Positions 1 through 7,656 of a DNA stretch of 64,000 nucleotides are shown in pieces (the stretch's first letter is position 1; each line of letters begins with the position of its first letter). Origin of the DNA: Nocardioides sp. Root190 (lineage in GTDB: Bacteria; Actinomycetota; Actinomycetes; Propionibacteriales; Nocardioidaceae); the NCBI RefSeq assembly GCF_001428565.1, contig NZ_LMIA01000011.1:124142-188141 (forward strand). Direction: 5' to 3'. The notes under the pieces were generated by a model that was not told where the DNA came from, did not search any database, and saw only the letters and a program-made list of their open reading frames with translations. Position numbers and translations under genes: made by a program.

Positions 1-466
1 TGACCGGCCGCAGCGCACTGGTGCTCCGGCCGATGATCCCGGCCGCGAACTGGTGTCCCTCGACGGTGAGGCCGCCGTTGACCTCCGCGTCGGGGTGCGG
101 GATCCGCTGCTTGAGGTTGTGCCCCCGGCTGGTGCGGGTCTTCACCTCGAGCCACGAGTCGCGGGTGTCGAGGTAGGTCCGGGAGCGGACCTTCCAGCGC
201 TGACGGTGGCCGCGCCCGGCGACCAGGTAGCTCTGGTGGTCCGGGGTGTCGAGGTACGTCGAGCGGTACCCGAATCGGCGCCGCCCCTCGATCTCGAGCA
301 CCTGGGCGTCGGCGGGCAGGGCGGCCAGGAGCGTGTCGAGGAGGTGGATCGGCAGGACGTACTTGCGATCGACCCGGGTCAGGAGCTCCGCCCGCTCGAC
401 CAGCTCGGCGAGGCCGATCGGAGCGAGCTCGTCGACGGACCGCGTGGGCGTCAGTTCGACGGTCAT
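1..466 (-). CDS. VTC-domain polyphosphate polymerase-like protein (3' end outside window)
   Basis: The visible N-terminal 155 codons match the VTC (vacuolar transporter chaperone) catalytic fold, a tunnel-shaped domain that polymerises polyphosphate in eukaryotic Vtc4. Diagnostic elements are visible in order: RVDRKYVLP (conserved Lys), RFGYRSTYLDT, QRWKVRSRTYLDT and WLEVKTR, the basic and acidic strands lining the tunnel. The start ATG at 466 overlaps the stop of the upstream DUF4956 gene as ATGA, so the two are translationally coupled. VTC-DUF4956 pairs are a known bacterial arrangement. The C-terminus lies beyond position 1. Activity is inferred from the family. Confidence 0.85.
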   Translation of the reverse strand, partial: MTVELTPTRSVDELAPIGLAELVERAELLTRVDRKYVLPIHLLDTLLAALPADAQVLEIEGRRRFGYRSTYLDTPDHQSYLVAGRGHRQRWKVRSRTYLDTRDSWLEVKTRTSRGHNLKQRIPHPDAEVNGGLTVEGHQFAAGIIGRSTSALRPV

Positions 467-1059
467 CGCAGCATCTCCTGCTGGGGGATGCCGTGCTGCG
501 GGACCATCTCGGTCGAGGTGCCGGGGTGGTAGCGGACCGCGACGAGCGTGGTGTCGTCGACCAGGTCGGTGCGCAGGACGGAGACCGAGACGACCTCCGC
601 GCCGAGCAGTCCCTCGAGGTGCGCGATGAGCGCGGTCCGGTCGGTGATCGCCCGGTCGAGCAGGAGCTGCTGGCTCTCGGTGCGCCGCGTGGACATGATG
701 GTGTCGCCGATCGCGACCGCAGCGAGGACGGCCGTCATGAGTGCGATGTCCACCCAGGTCGGGGACTGGTCGATGCCACTGAGGAGGCCGAGGGCGAGGG
801 CGGCGAAGTAGTAGGCGATCTCGCTCTGCGCGAGCTCCTCGGAGCGCAGCCTGATGATCGACAGGATGCCGAAGAGCCCCAAGCCGAGTCCGGCGCCGAT
901 GGTCGAGCTGCTCAGCGCGGCGGAGACCGCGAGCACTCCGACGTTGACGGTCAGGAACGCGACCACCAGCTCCGGACGGCGGTGGCGGGGGAGGAAGAGG
1001 CCGAAGACGAGGATCGCGATGGCGATCACGTCGGCGACGTACAAGGCATAGGTCGGCAT
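463..1059 (-). CDS. DUF4956 family membrane protein
   Basis: A 198-residue protein with about four hydrophobic segments in its first 120 residues and a soluble C-terminal half rich in beta-like stretches. The glycine-rich run TIGAGLGLGLFGILSIIRLR is typical of DUF4956, which is repeatedly found next to VTC-domain proteins, as here. Its role is not established; a membrane partner of the polyphosphate enzyme is a reasonable inference. The ATG at 1059 is followed by a good hydrophobic first segment. It reads away from the tRNA and appears to be the last host gene before the integrated element. Confidence 0.85.
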   Translation of the reverse strand: MPTYALYVADVIAIAILVFGLFLPRHRRPELVVAFLTVNVGVLAVSAALSSSTIGAGLGLGLFGILSIIRLRSEELAQSEIAYYFAALALGLLSGIDQSPTWVDIALMTAVLAAVAIGDTIMSTRRTESQQLLLDRAITDRTALIAHLEGLLGAEVVSVSVLRTDLVDDTTLVAVRYHPGTSTEMVPQHGIPQQEMLR

Positions 1060-1243
1060 GAACTGAACTCCTGGTGTCGATCGTGTGAACGACCACCAGT
1101 AGGCCGGAGCAGGATGTCGCGAACCTCTGAGGTTCCTGTGCGCTCTCTGTGGGTGTGGGAACCACCGACCTCAGGGGCCGAAGGGCCGCTGTCGTTGTCG
1201 ATTTGGCCGGGTTGGGCCTGTGCCGTAATGTTCACATCACCGG

Positions 1244-1317
1244 CGCGGGGTGGAGCAGCTCGGTAGCTCGCTGGGCTCATAACCCAGAGGTCGCAGGTTC
1301 AAATCCTGCCCCCGCTA
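1244..1317 (+). tRNA. tRNA-fMet (initiator, anticodon CAU)
   Basis: A full cloverleaf can be folded: acceptor CGCGGGG with CCCCGCT, D arm, anticodon stem CTGGG/CCCAG with loop CTCATAA, and T arm GCAGG TTCAAAT CCTGC. The three consecutive G:C pairs in the anticodon stem and the unpaired first base pair (C1 opposite T72) mark it as the initiator. CCA is not encoded; CAA follows. Its 3' half is the probable attachment site of the adjacent element. Confidence 0.95.
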
Positions 1318-1336
1318 CAAAGTAAAAGTGCAGGTC

Positions 1337-1372
1337 AGAAGCGGTTTTCGGAGAGATCCGGGAACCGCTTCT
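1337..1372. terminator. Hairpin just after tRNA-fMet
   Basis: AGAAGCGGTT (1337-1346) pairs perfectly with AACCGCTTCT (1363-1372); inside, CGGA and TCCG pair around a GAGA loop. It is 20 bp past the tRNA, so it could end tRNA transcription, though no T run follows. A recombination-site role is the alternative. Confidence 0.5.
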
Positions 1373-1390
1373 TGCATCTCCGAGGACGTC

Positions 1391-1411
1391 TCGTACGCAA
1401 TTCGTACGCAA
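1391..1411. repeat. Two direct copies of TCGTACGCAA
   Basis: Identical 10-mers at 1391-1400 and 1402-1411, one base apart, i.e. an 11-bp period that places both on the same face of the helix. This is compatible with tandem binding of a recombinase or accessory factor near the left attachment site. Confidence 0.55.
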
Positions 1412-1773
1412 GCGTTGCCACGTGGGCGCGGTCCGAATCAGCACGGATGCGACCGGACGACCGTGGACAGATCCGGATTTTCGCTACCCCGCAGCGTCCT
1501 TCCACTGATGTCCACAGATGACGGGCGGCCTGCGACGACGCCCCCGGCATGCGCGCGGCACAGTCGGCTCGCGTGCAGCGGCAATCGACCGTCGGGGCGC
1601 GGCTACGCCCAGACGCGTCTGGATCCCGGCACGGGGCACTGCGCGTGAAAACACCCAGTCGGCGAAAGACGTCCATAGGCGTCCGGTACGACGGGGAGTT
1701 GCGAGATCGGAAGTCAGCACCCGGAGGAGTGCAGGGCTCGGTACGGAAGCCGCCGGTCGGCTCGGCTACGGCC

Positions 1774-3297
1774 TCATCGACCCCTGCGTCGCTCAGCAGG
1801 CACGCGCTCGCCCGATGGAGGCTCTTCCGGCGCACGCACACGGGCGCCCGAAGCGTGCTGCAGGACGCCCGTGTGGGGCGCCTTGTAGTGAGCGACGCAA
1901 ACCGATGCTGCGGTGGTGCACGCGTGGACAGTGCTCAAGCTGGCCCGTCGGAGGCCGTCGATGACGGGTTGGGGTGCGGGAACGATTCGTCGGGCTCGGA
2001 TGTCGTCGGGTGAGACCCAGACGACGTCCTCTCCAGGGGAGGTGAGGTCGGCCTCGGCTTCGTTGTGGGCTCGGATGGACAACTCTCGAGCGGGGCCGGT
2101 CAGGTTGGGCGCTTCGGCCTTGTCCGCTATGACGTAGGCGAGTTCGGATGCGGACTCATGTGCGTGGAGTGCTGCGGTGGCGGCGAGTTCGAGCCCGGGC
2201 CTCGTCGCAATGGTGTTGAGGCTGGCCAGGGTCGTGGTGTCGTGGGTGAGTTCGCGCAATGCGGCGCGGACCTCTGCCGCGGCGCGCATCAGGTCGGGGT
2301 CCAGCCGGGCGTCGGGGGCAGTCAGGTCGCCCCAGCGGCTGGCGAGGTTGCTCCACGCCTGGCCCGCCTCGGCGATTGCTGGCGTGAGTCGGTCGGTGGA
2401 TCTGATGTGGCCGGCGAGCTGTGCGGCCTCGAGGATGACGATCGCGGCTCCGGCGATGAGTCCTTGGGTTCTGGTGATGAGGACCATGTTGGTGTTCCAG
2501 GCGTCGGAGGCGAGTGTGCGGTGGGCCTGGATGTCCCACCCGGCGAGAGCGCGGGCGATCCGCGCGTCGTCCTCGATCGGTGGTCTGACTTCCCCGGCAA
2601 TTGCTCGGGTGAACCGGCCGTCGAGATATCGGCCGGCGGCCGCCTCGGAGACCGCCATGCGGTGGATCCACGCGGTGGTCGACGCCACTGCGTAGGGGGA
2701 CTGGAGTGGGTTGAGCGCGACGGGGCGATCGGTGCCGAGCGCTTCGGCGTAGAGGTTGTGGCCGTGCTGGTGCAGAGAGACGCCGACGGCGTGTGCACTG
2801 AGGTACAGGGCGTGAATGATCCGAGCGCGCGCTGCCTCGAGGTCGCGGAAGGTATCGGCGCGCTGGATCGGAATGTCGGGGCCGTATCGGTGCACCAGAT
2901 CGCCTGCGTGGCCGAGGGTCTGGGTCATCTGAGCGATGCGCGGATCGGGCGGGCTGGCCGGTGGCCAACTGCTGTGGCGCAACTTCTTGGTGATCGTGTC
3001 CGCGAGGGAGACAAGGCGGGTGATGGGTTCGTCGCGGGTGCGCGCGCCTGCCCCGAATCCCTGCCCGGGCAGACTGCTCCACACCGACGCAGCCGCGGTG
3101 ACCAGGCCGGGCCAGGCTTGAAGAAGGCGCCCCGCGTCTTCGCCGGCAACGTCCATCAGCAGGCGACGCGCGGTGTCGTCGACGTCGTGGAGAAGTTCGC
3201 CGACGGTGCGGATGTCGCGAGTGGTGAGCGGAACTTCCGTGGCGTCGAAGAGCGCATCGTCGACGTCGGCAAAATCGCGGAGGCGGTCAGCATCCAA
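1774..3297 (-). CDS. Uncharacterised helical ICE protein
   Basis: About 507 residues, mostly alpha-helical by composition, with no catalytic motif or membrane segment that I can recognise. The TTG at 3297 is preferred because GGGAGG lies about nine bases upstream; a GTG at 3324 is the alternative. It overlaps the end of the upstream 117-residue gene by about 11 bp, so the two are coupled. The last 60 residues are Arg/Pro/Ser-rich and probably disordered. As the first gene inside the element next to the attachment site it is accessory. Function unknown. Confidence 0.7.
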   Translation of the reverse strand: MDADRLRDFADVDDALFDATEVPLTTRDIRTVGELLHDVDDTARRLLMDVAGEDAGRLLQAWPGLVTAAASVWSSLPGQGFGAGARTRDEPITRLVSLADTITKKLRHSSWPPASPPDPRIAQMTQTLGHAGDLVHRYGPDIPIQRADTFRDLEAARARIIHALYLSAHAVGVSLHQHGHNLYAEALGTDRPVALNPLQSPYAVASTTAWIHRMAVSEAAAGRYLDGRFTRAIAGEVRPPIEDDARIARALAGWDIQAHRTLASDAWNTNMVLITRTQGLIAGAAIVILEAAQLAGHIRSTDRLTPAIAEAGQAWSNLASRWGDLTAPDARLDPDLMRAAAEVRAALRELTHDTTTLASLNTIATRPGLELAATAALHAHESASELAYVIADKAEAPNLTGPARELSIRAHNEAEADLTSPGEDVVWVSPDDIRARRIVPAPQPVIDGLRRASLSTVHACTTAASVCVAHYKAPHTGVLQHASGARVRAPEEPPSGERVPAERRRGR

Positions 3298-3640
3298 GGT
3301 CGCGTGCCTCCCGGACCAGGTCACACAGGTCGACCACCAACTGAGAGGTATTGACCAGATCGACGCGATGGGCTGGCAGCGATCGGGTGAGTTCGTGCGC
3401 GGCCGTCAGCAACTGCAGTGCGCTCTGCGGATCGCGGTCGTTCTGGTCAACATCGGGCAGTCGGTAACCCTCGGGGAGGCGCGAGCCGATCTGCGCACCT
3501 GCCAGATAGACGCCGAGACCGAGGGACTGCCACGCGACATCGAGCTTTGCCCCTGCCCAGAGCCGGGCGGCAGCCTGGTCGAGGAGGCGAGAGATGGAGG
3601 CGAGGCGGCCCCAGGTGTCATCGGCGACGGGGCTGTCCAC
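3287..3640 (-). CDS. Small uncharacterised helical protein
   Basis: 117 residues with a helical, hydrophobic-heptad look and no recognised domain. It starts at GTG 3640, preceded by AAAGGAAG, a good ribosome binding site. It leads a two-gene minus-strand unit with the 507-residue protein; the frames overlap, indicating a joint function. A divergent gene begins at 3877, so the 236 bp between them should hold both promoters. That gap also contains TGTGGATAA (3740-3748), identical to a DnaA-box consensus; significance unclear. Confidence 0.7.
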   Translation of the reverse strand: MDSPVADDTWGRLASISRLLDQAAARLWAGAKLDVAWQSLGLGVYLAGAQIGSRLPEGYRLPDVDQNDRDPQSALQLLTAAHELTRSLPAHRVDLVNTSQLVVDLCDLVREARDLGC

Positions 3641-3876
3641 GAAACGCTTCCTTTCGCAATGCCTGGTCCGGAGGCGGCTCAGGGCTGTGCTTTATGAACC
3701 CACACCCAGCCGGTCCTTCGGCCTGGGGTGGACGGGGCCTGTGGATAACTCCGGGTGGTGTCGGGGGCTGGGCACAAACTGGTGTCGTTCACCTAAGGCG
3801 CGCGGAGGTCGTCGGACGATCACCCAGCGCCAAATGGGGGATTCGCACGAGGTACTGACCGATGGAGGTGGTCGAG

Positions 3877-4743
3877 ATGACGGTCCCGATGACGATGCTG
3901 AAGTTCGTGATCCGCGGGCCTGCGTTGCTGGTGAGCTTCGTCCTCGACGTGGTGATGTGCGCGCTGCTCCCGCCTGCATTGGGCCTAGTGCTGTTCCTGG
4001 CCTCAATCGCCGCGGCGGGGGCACTGGCGCTGGGCAAGTTCGAGGTCGTGGCGATCAGGATGCTGACCCGGTCCCGACTGGCCACGGCACCCGAGTTCCA
4101 GGTGTTGGCTCCGGCCCTTGTTGAACTGGGTGCTCGTGGCGTTGACGTCGGGCCCGTGTTCGTGCGGCGCGTGCAGGATCCGCAAACACCAGCGGTGGTG
4201 GCGATCGGGCACCGGGCACTGGTCGTCACGCTGGGACTGGTGGAGGCGCTCTACTGCGGTGGGATCACGGGCACAGAAGCCGAGGCGGTGCTGGCACATG
4301 CCGTCGGTCGACGCCGGGCGCTCAAGCCGCGGCTCGAGCTTGCGGTACTCCTGGCCACAGCGCCGTGGCGGGTCGTGATCGCGACGTTTCGCAGTGTCGG
4401 TCGCACATTTGCTTGGCTGCCACTCACCCGGGCTGCCTGGGCGCTGCGTGGCGTCGTGGGCGTGATCTGCGTGGCGCAGTCAGTCGCCGAAGGCCGGGTG
4501 TGGCCGGGGTTTCTGGGTGGGGCGGTCATTGCCCTGACCTATCTGGTGCCGGCGGCTGGCCGCGCGATCGAAACTCGCGCGGAGATCGCTGCCGACCAGT
4601 TCGTGGTCGAGCTAGGGCTGGGCGGGTTGCTGATCCAGGTGCTTCGACGCTTCGGGTATCCGCTCACGTTGGAGCGGCTGCGCCGCCTCGAGTCGGCGCC
4701 GACACCGAATGAGCGGCCGCGGCTGTACCTCGTTCCCGGTTGA
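3877..4743 (+). CDS. M48-like membrane protein lacking the zinc-protease catalytic residues
   Basis: A 288-residue integral membrane protein shaped like M48 (HtpX/BlaR-type) peptidases: N-terminal membrane segments (about 13-56), a soluble region with the usual strand before the active helix (HRALVVTLGLVEAL), the active-site helix, further membrane segments and the E-x-x-x-D helix. The active helix reads AVLAHAVGRR, so in HExxH the Glu is Ala142 and the second His is Arg145, while the third-ligand motif RAEIAAD (E236, D240) remains. It is therefore probably not a protease. The start at 3877 has GGAGGTGG five bases upstream; an ATG at 3862 lacks one. Confidence 0.65.
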   Translation: MTVPMTMLKFVIRGPALLVSFVLDVVMCALLPPALGLVLFLASIAAAGALALGKFEVVAIRMLTRSRLATAPEFQVLAPALVELGARGVDVGPVFVRRVQDPQTPAVVAIGHRALVVTLGLVEALYCGGITGTEAEAVLAHAVGRRRALKPRLELAVLLATAPWRVVIATFRSVGRTFAWLPLTRAAWALRGVVGVICVAQSVAEGRVWPGFLGGAVIALTYLVPAAGRAIETRAEIAADQFVVELGLGGLLIQVLRRFGYPLTLERLRRLESAPTPNERPRLYLVPG

Positions 4744-4762
4744 GCCACTTGGGTCTCAGGAC

Positions 4763-4930
4763 CTATTCGTCGTCTTGGAAGCCCGAGGTGGAGTGGTGGA
4801 TGCAGCGGCGGCCGTTGCCTGTGTGCTGCTTGTGGTTGAGGCACGGAAGCGGGCCGAGCTTGTGGGAGCAATCGACCCACCGGACGGTCGACTTGCTGAG
4901 GGTGGTCGGCGTGATCGTGGTAGTCATCGC
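4763..4930 (-). CDS. 55-aa Cys/His-rich small protein
   Basis: A short frame starting at ATG 4930 with GAGAGGTGG six bases upstream. The product has three cysteines and several histidines arranged as CSH, CLNH, H and CIHH in the last 40 residues, a spacing that could bind one zinc ion, after a Thr-rich N-terminus. It stands alone between the M48-like gene and the next operon, convergent with the former. No family recognised; the strong ribosome binding site is the main support. Confidence 0.5.
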   Translation of the reverse strand, partial: AMTTTITPTTLSKSTVRWVDCSHKLGPLPCLNHKQHTGNGRRCIHHSTSGFQDDE

Positions 4931-5194
4931 TGCCACCTCTCGGTGTCCTCGTGCCTGGCGTCGTCGCTCATGGTGTTCTCCCAACGATCCGTGGACAGGC
5001 ACCTGCTGTGCCACGTCCTCTGTCCTCCTAGGTCCGAATCAGCTGCGCGGCGATCACTCGGCCGTCTGCGGCGTTGGACGGGCCGGCATCCGGTGCCAAG
5101 TCTGCGGCGGTGCGCTGTCGTTCCCGCTGACCAGCCGAAGCCGAGCGTCGGCGCCGGGCTGCCCGGTGGAACTGCATGCCGCCACCTGTCGCCA

Positions 5195-5911
5195 TCAGCG
5201 CGACGGGGACCGGACGTCCAGGACTGAAGCGCTGGGCGCCGCATCCCGGCGGTGCTGGGACATTCGTCGCTGGACATCGTCGGAAATCTCGCCAGCGAGA
5301 CGGGAGGCCTGTCGTGCGTTGGATTCCGCATGGTCGACGACGTCGCCGAGGACGCGAACATCCTCGTCGGCGCGGCTGAGTTCCCTGCCGGCGGTCTCGA
5401 TGCTTCGCTCAAGGCCCATCGATTCCAGCAACGTCGCTTGCGTGACTTGTTCGCAGGCGGCCAGCGCGCTGTCGACGTGACGGGTAACCAGGCGCGCTAT
5501 CGGCTTGGCGACCGAGATCAGTTCATCGACAACCGCGACCCGCGTACTCAGCTGGGCGACCTCGCGCGCGAGGGAGAGGCTCGAGGATTCGGGCTGGTTG
5601 AGATGGTCGCGTGCGTCGGCGATCGAGGAGGCCGCAAACGTGAGGTAGCCATAGAACCCGTTGGTCTGATGCGGCAGGTCAACGACACGGGACTGCAACC
5701 GCCCAACATGTTCGACTGCGGCACCGAGATAGAAGTCGCGGCGATCGGTGAGCCTGGCCTTGGCTGCGTCGAGTTCGACGTCCTCGAGCACACGGAGCGC
5801 AGAAGCGATGGTGGTGCGGAGGTCGTCGACGACCCGGCGGGCGTGCCCAATGGCCCGCTCGGCATCGACGACAGCCTCGGTGGCCTGCAGCACGGTGTCG
5901 GAGGCGGTCAT
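5195..5911 (-). CDS. Coiled-coil protein of unknown function
   Basis: 238 residues, highly helical, with long Ala/Glu/Arg/Leu stretches suggesting coiled coils across most of its length. I saw no enzyme motif, signal peptide or membrane segment. The start at 5911 has GGGAG upstream and its ATG overlaps the stop of the 55-residue gene before it (ATGA). With the genes at 5908-6075 and 6179-6586 it forms a minus-strand operon of small helical proteins, perhaps structural or partner proteins of the element. Function unknown. Confidence 0.65.
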   Translation of the reverse strand: MTASDTVLQATEAVVDAERAIGHARRVVDDLRTTIASALRVLEDVELDAAKARLTDRRDFYLGAAVEHVGRLQSRVVDLPHQTNGFYGYLTFAASSIADARDHLNQPESSSLSLAREVAQLSTRVAVVDELISVAKPIARLVTRHVDSALAACEQVTQATLLESMGLERSIETAGRELSRADEDVRVLGDVVDHAESNARQASRLAGEISDDVQRRMSQHRRDAAPSASVLDVRSPSR

Positions 5912-6075
5912 GCCGACTCCCAAGCTTCGCCATGAGGCGCGCGCGTCATCTGCGGTGGTGGCAATACTTCGCGCAGCCTGTCGAGGGCGGCCAGGGCCAG
6001 TTCGAGGTGGGCGCGGACGTCCTGGACGGGGTCGGGATTGGGCTCGCGCCCGGATGCGTCGGTGGGCTCGTTCAT
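5908..6075 (-). CDS. 55-aa helical small protein
   Basis: Starts at ATG 6075, preceded by a near-perfect AGGAGG. The product has a charged N-terminus and one amphipathic helix (about residues 17-39) ending in a Pro-rich segment. Its stop overlaps the start of the next gene by 4 bp, implying obligate coupling. No family recognised. Confidence 0.6.
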   Translation of the reverse strand: MNEPTDASGREPNPDPVQDVRAHLELALAALDRLREVLPPPQMTRAPHGEAWESA

Positions 6076-6178
6076 GGGTGCCTCCTGGTGGACTGGACAT
6101 GTCTCAGTCACCAAAGGAGGAGCGATCGGCTCGAGCGATCAGCGCCGATCGCTCGTTGTTCTCAGTCGCGTCCGTAGA

Positions 6179-6586
6179 TCAACCGTGGTCCCGCGGCGTC
6201 GGGTCATCGCTGTCGCAGACGCCGGCGCTGACGATGTGAGCGGTCGCCTGGTGGGCGGCATCGAGCCGCTTGTAGAGCTCCACCGCGTAGCTGCGGGCTT
6301 CGTCGAGATGTAGGCGAGCAACCCCCACCGCCATCGCGGGATCCGCATCCAAACTCTCCGCATCCATGCTGAGAACCTGGCTTGCCATCGCCTCCTCGAG
6401 CAGCGCTGAAAGCTGAGCGAAGGCTTGGGGCAGCGCGGCGGCGGCTGCCGCCAGTTGAGCCACCTGGTCGGCTGTCTGAGACGGGGTTTGGCCGCTCGCC
6501 CGAAGGGTGGCCCGGTTGAGGCCGTGGATGTGATCGCAGACCGCTTCAGCGTGCTGCGTTGCTACGAGCTTGTTGTCGCCGTTCAT
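6179..6586 (-). CDS. Uncharacterised helical protein
   Basis: 135 residues starting at ATG 6586 with GGAAGGAGAG upstream. The sequence is helical, Ala-rich and soluble, with a mid-region of hydrophobic heptads (about 40-75). It leads the minus-strand operon that continues through the genes at 6075 and 5911. Its promoter should lie in the 458-bp gap shared with the divergent lipoprotein gene at 7045. No domain recognised. Confidence 0.65.
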   Translation of the reverse strand: MNGDNKLVATQHAEAVCDHIHGLNRATLRASGQTPSQTADQVAQLAAAAAALPQAFAQLSALLEEAMASQVLSMDAESLDADPAMAVGVARLHLDEARSYAVELYKRLDAAHQATAHIVSAGVCDSDDPTPRDHG

Positions 6587-7044
6587 CGTGACTCTCCTTC
6601 CACACCGTGTGGCTGAAGCGAGTGTTACCGATCTTGACCACGAGCGCGCTGCGTCCGGGCGTCGCCTGTGGATAGACGTGGTTGTCCACAGACCTCTCGC
6701 TTCACCGAAGTCCTGACCCGTCTGGCTGGGTACCGTGATGGTCACCAGCTGCGCCTACTCGGGAGGGAGTTCCCGAGGCCTGCTGCCCGTGATCGCAGCG
6801 GGTCATGGCGAGACCTTGTAGAGCGACGGTGGACAAATTGCCGAGCAGGTTGCGAGCGGAAGGTGGAAGCGATGGAGCAGATAGTCCTCGCGGCTTGTCT
6901 TCAATCCGCCGGCGCTTTGCGGCCAGCGCCACCGCGCGGCTCGGTGGGGCGATGGAAGCCGTCAGGCACAAATGATGGTCTTCCACCGGGATGCGGACGT
7001 ACCCTCGACCCAGATCAGAACGTCCTTCTCGGGAGGTCCGACCG
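6587..7044. other. Divergent intergenic region before the Tad locus
   Basis: No credible gene in 458 bp. It contains the inverted pair CTGTGGA (6666-6672) and TCCACAG (6685-6691), a possible operator between the minus-strand operon and the Tad-pilus operon starting at 7045. I could not assign -35/-10 boxes confidently. Confidence 0.4.
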
Positions 7045-7656
7045 ATGATTCGCCGCACCCTCAGCACCCTTGCCGCGTTGACTCTGGTCGGGGCACTTGC
7101 CGCCTGCAGCGATGCCACCAAGGATCCCGAGCCTAAAGCGACCGACTCGACGACGTCAGCCGCACCGACGCCCACGCCGACCGCGACGGCCTGGCGGGAC
7201 GCCTACACGGAGAAGCAACTCACGGGGTACGACGCCGCGCTCCAACGCTGGGAGTCCTACCTCAACCGATCCGAGCCCGTCTGGGCCGCAGGCAAAGCCA
7301 CCCCCCGGGCCGAGGACCTCTTCAAGGAGTACTTCCCTGACCCAGTCTGGCGAGTCGTCTATGCGCAGCTCAAGACCTACGAGGAGGTGGAGGTCAAGAC
7401 CGAGGGGCAGGCAGAGGTCTACTGGTCGAAGGCCATCGAGATCAGTGGCACCGCCCTGAGCGTCACGATCGAGCAGTGCGTCAACTACTCGACCGGCACA
7501 GCGACCCAGGGCGGCAAGGTCATCGAAGCCGAGAAATGGGCAACGGAGCCGCGCCTCCGCACGATCGCCCTGTCGAAGCCCAAGGGCCACGGCTGGCTGA
7601 TCTACGAACTGCATGACGAGACATCCAAGACGAGGCCTAAGAAATGCGAGCCCTAG
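7045..7656 (+). CDS. Lipoprotein at head of Tad locus
   Basis: 203 residues starting at ATG 7045 with GGGAGG upstream. The N-terminus is a lipoprotein signal: Arg-rich start, hydrophobic core and lipobox LAAC at about residue 20, followed by a Thr/Pro linker. The remaining domain ends with a conserved-looking WLIYEL strand and resembles the NTF2-like extracytoplasmic lipoproteins of actinobacterial secretion loci, though I cannot prove the fold. It overlaps the next gene by 13 bp, so it belongs to the pilus operon, probably at the outer face of the membrane. Confidence 0.75.
   Translation: MIRRTLSTLAALTLVGALAACSDATKDPEPKATDSTTSAAPTPTPTATAWRDAYTEKQLTGYDAALQRWESYLNRSEPVWAAGKATPRAEDLFKEYFPDPVWRVVYAQLKTYEEVEVKTEGQAEVYWSKAIEISGTALSVTIEQCVNYSTGTATQGGKVIEAEKWATEPRLRTIALSKPKGHGWLIYELHDETSKTRPKKCEP

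Larger units (their letters stand above)
1318..1773. other. Gene-free attachment-side region downstream of tRNA-fMet
   Basis: This stretch has no convincing gene. It holds a strong hairpin (1337-1372), two direct copies of TCGTACGCAA at 1391-1400 and 1402-1411, and an inverted GTGGACA/TGTCCAC pair near 1463 and 1508. Such clustered repeats next to a tRNA 3' end resemble integrase arm-type or excisionase binding sites, but the function is inferred from position only. Open frames here are random high-GC shadows without sensible protein character. Confidence 0.45.

Noticed and set aside
1335..1841. Open minus-strand frame next to the tRNA that might be an integrase remnant
   Set aside because: No Arg/His/Tyr recombinase motifs, Arg/Pro-rich low-complexity composition, and it runs across the strong hairpin; it is a high-GC shadow frame.
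2156..3082. Long Arg/Pro-rich frames overlapping the 507-aa gene (also over traA, the T4SS genes and others)
   Set aside because: Composition is the signature of out-of-frame translation of GC-rich codons; no ribosome binding sites or domains.
3740..3748. TGTGGATAA (perfect DnaA-box sequence), also at 41709-41717
   Set aside because: Only two isolated copies 38 kb apart; no cluster, AT-rich unwinding element or replication initiator gene, so an origin is not supported.
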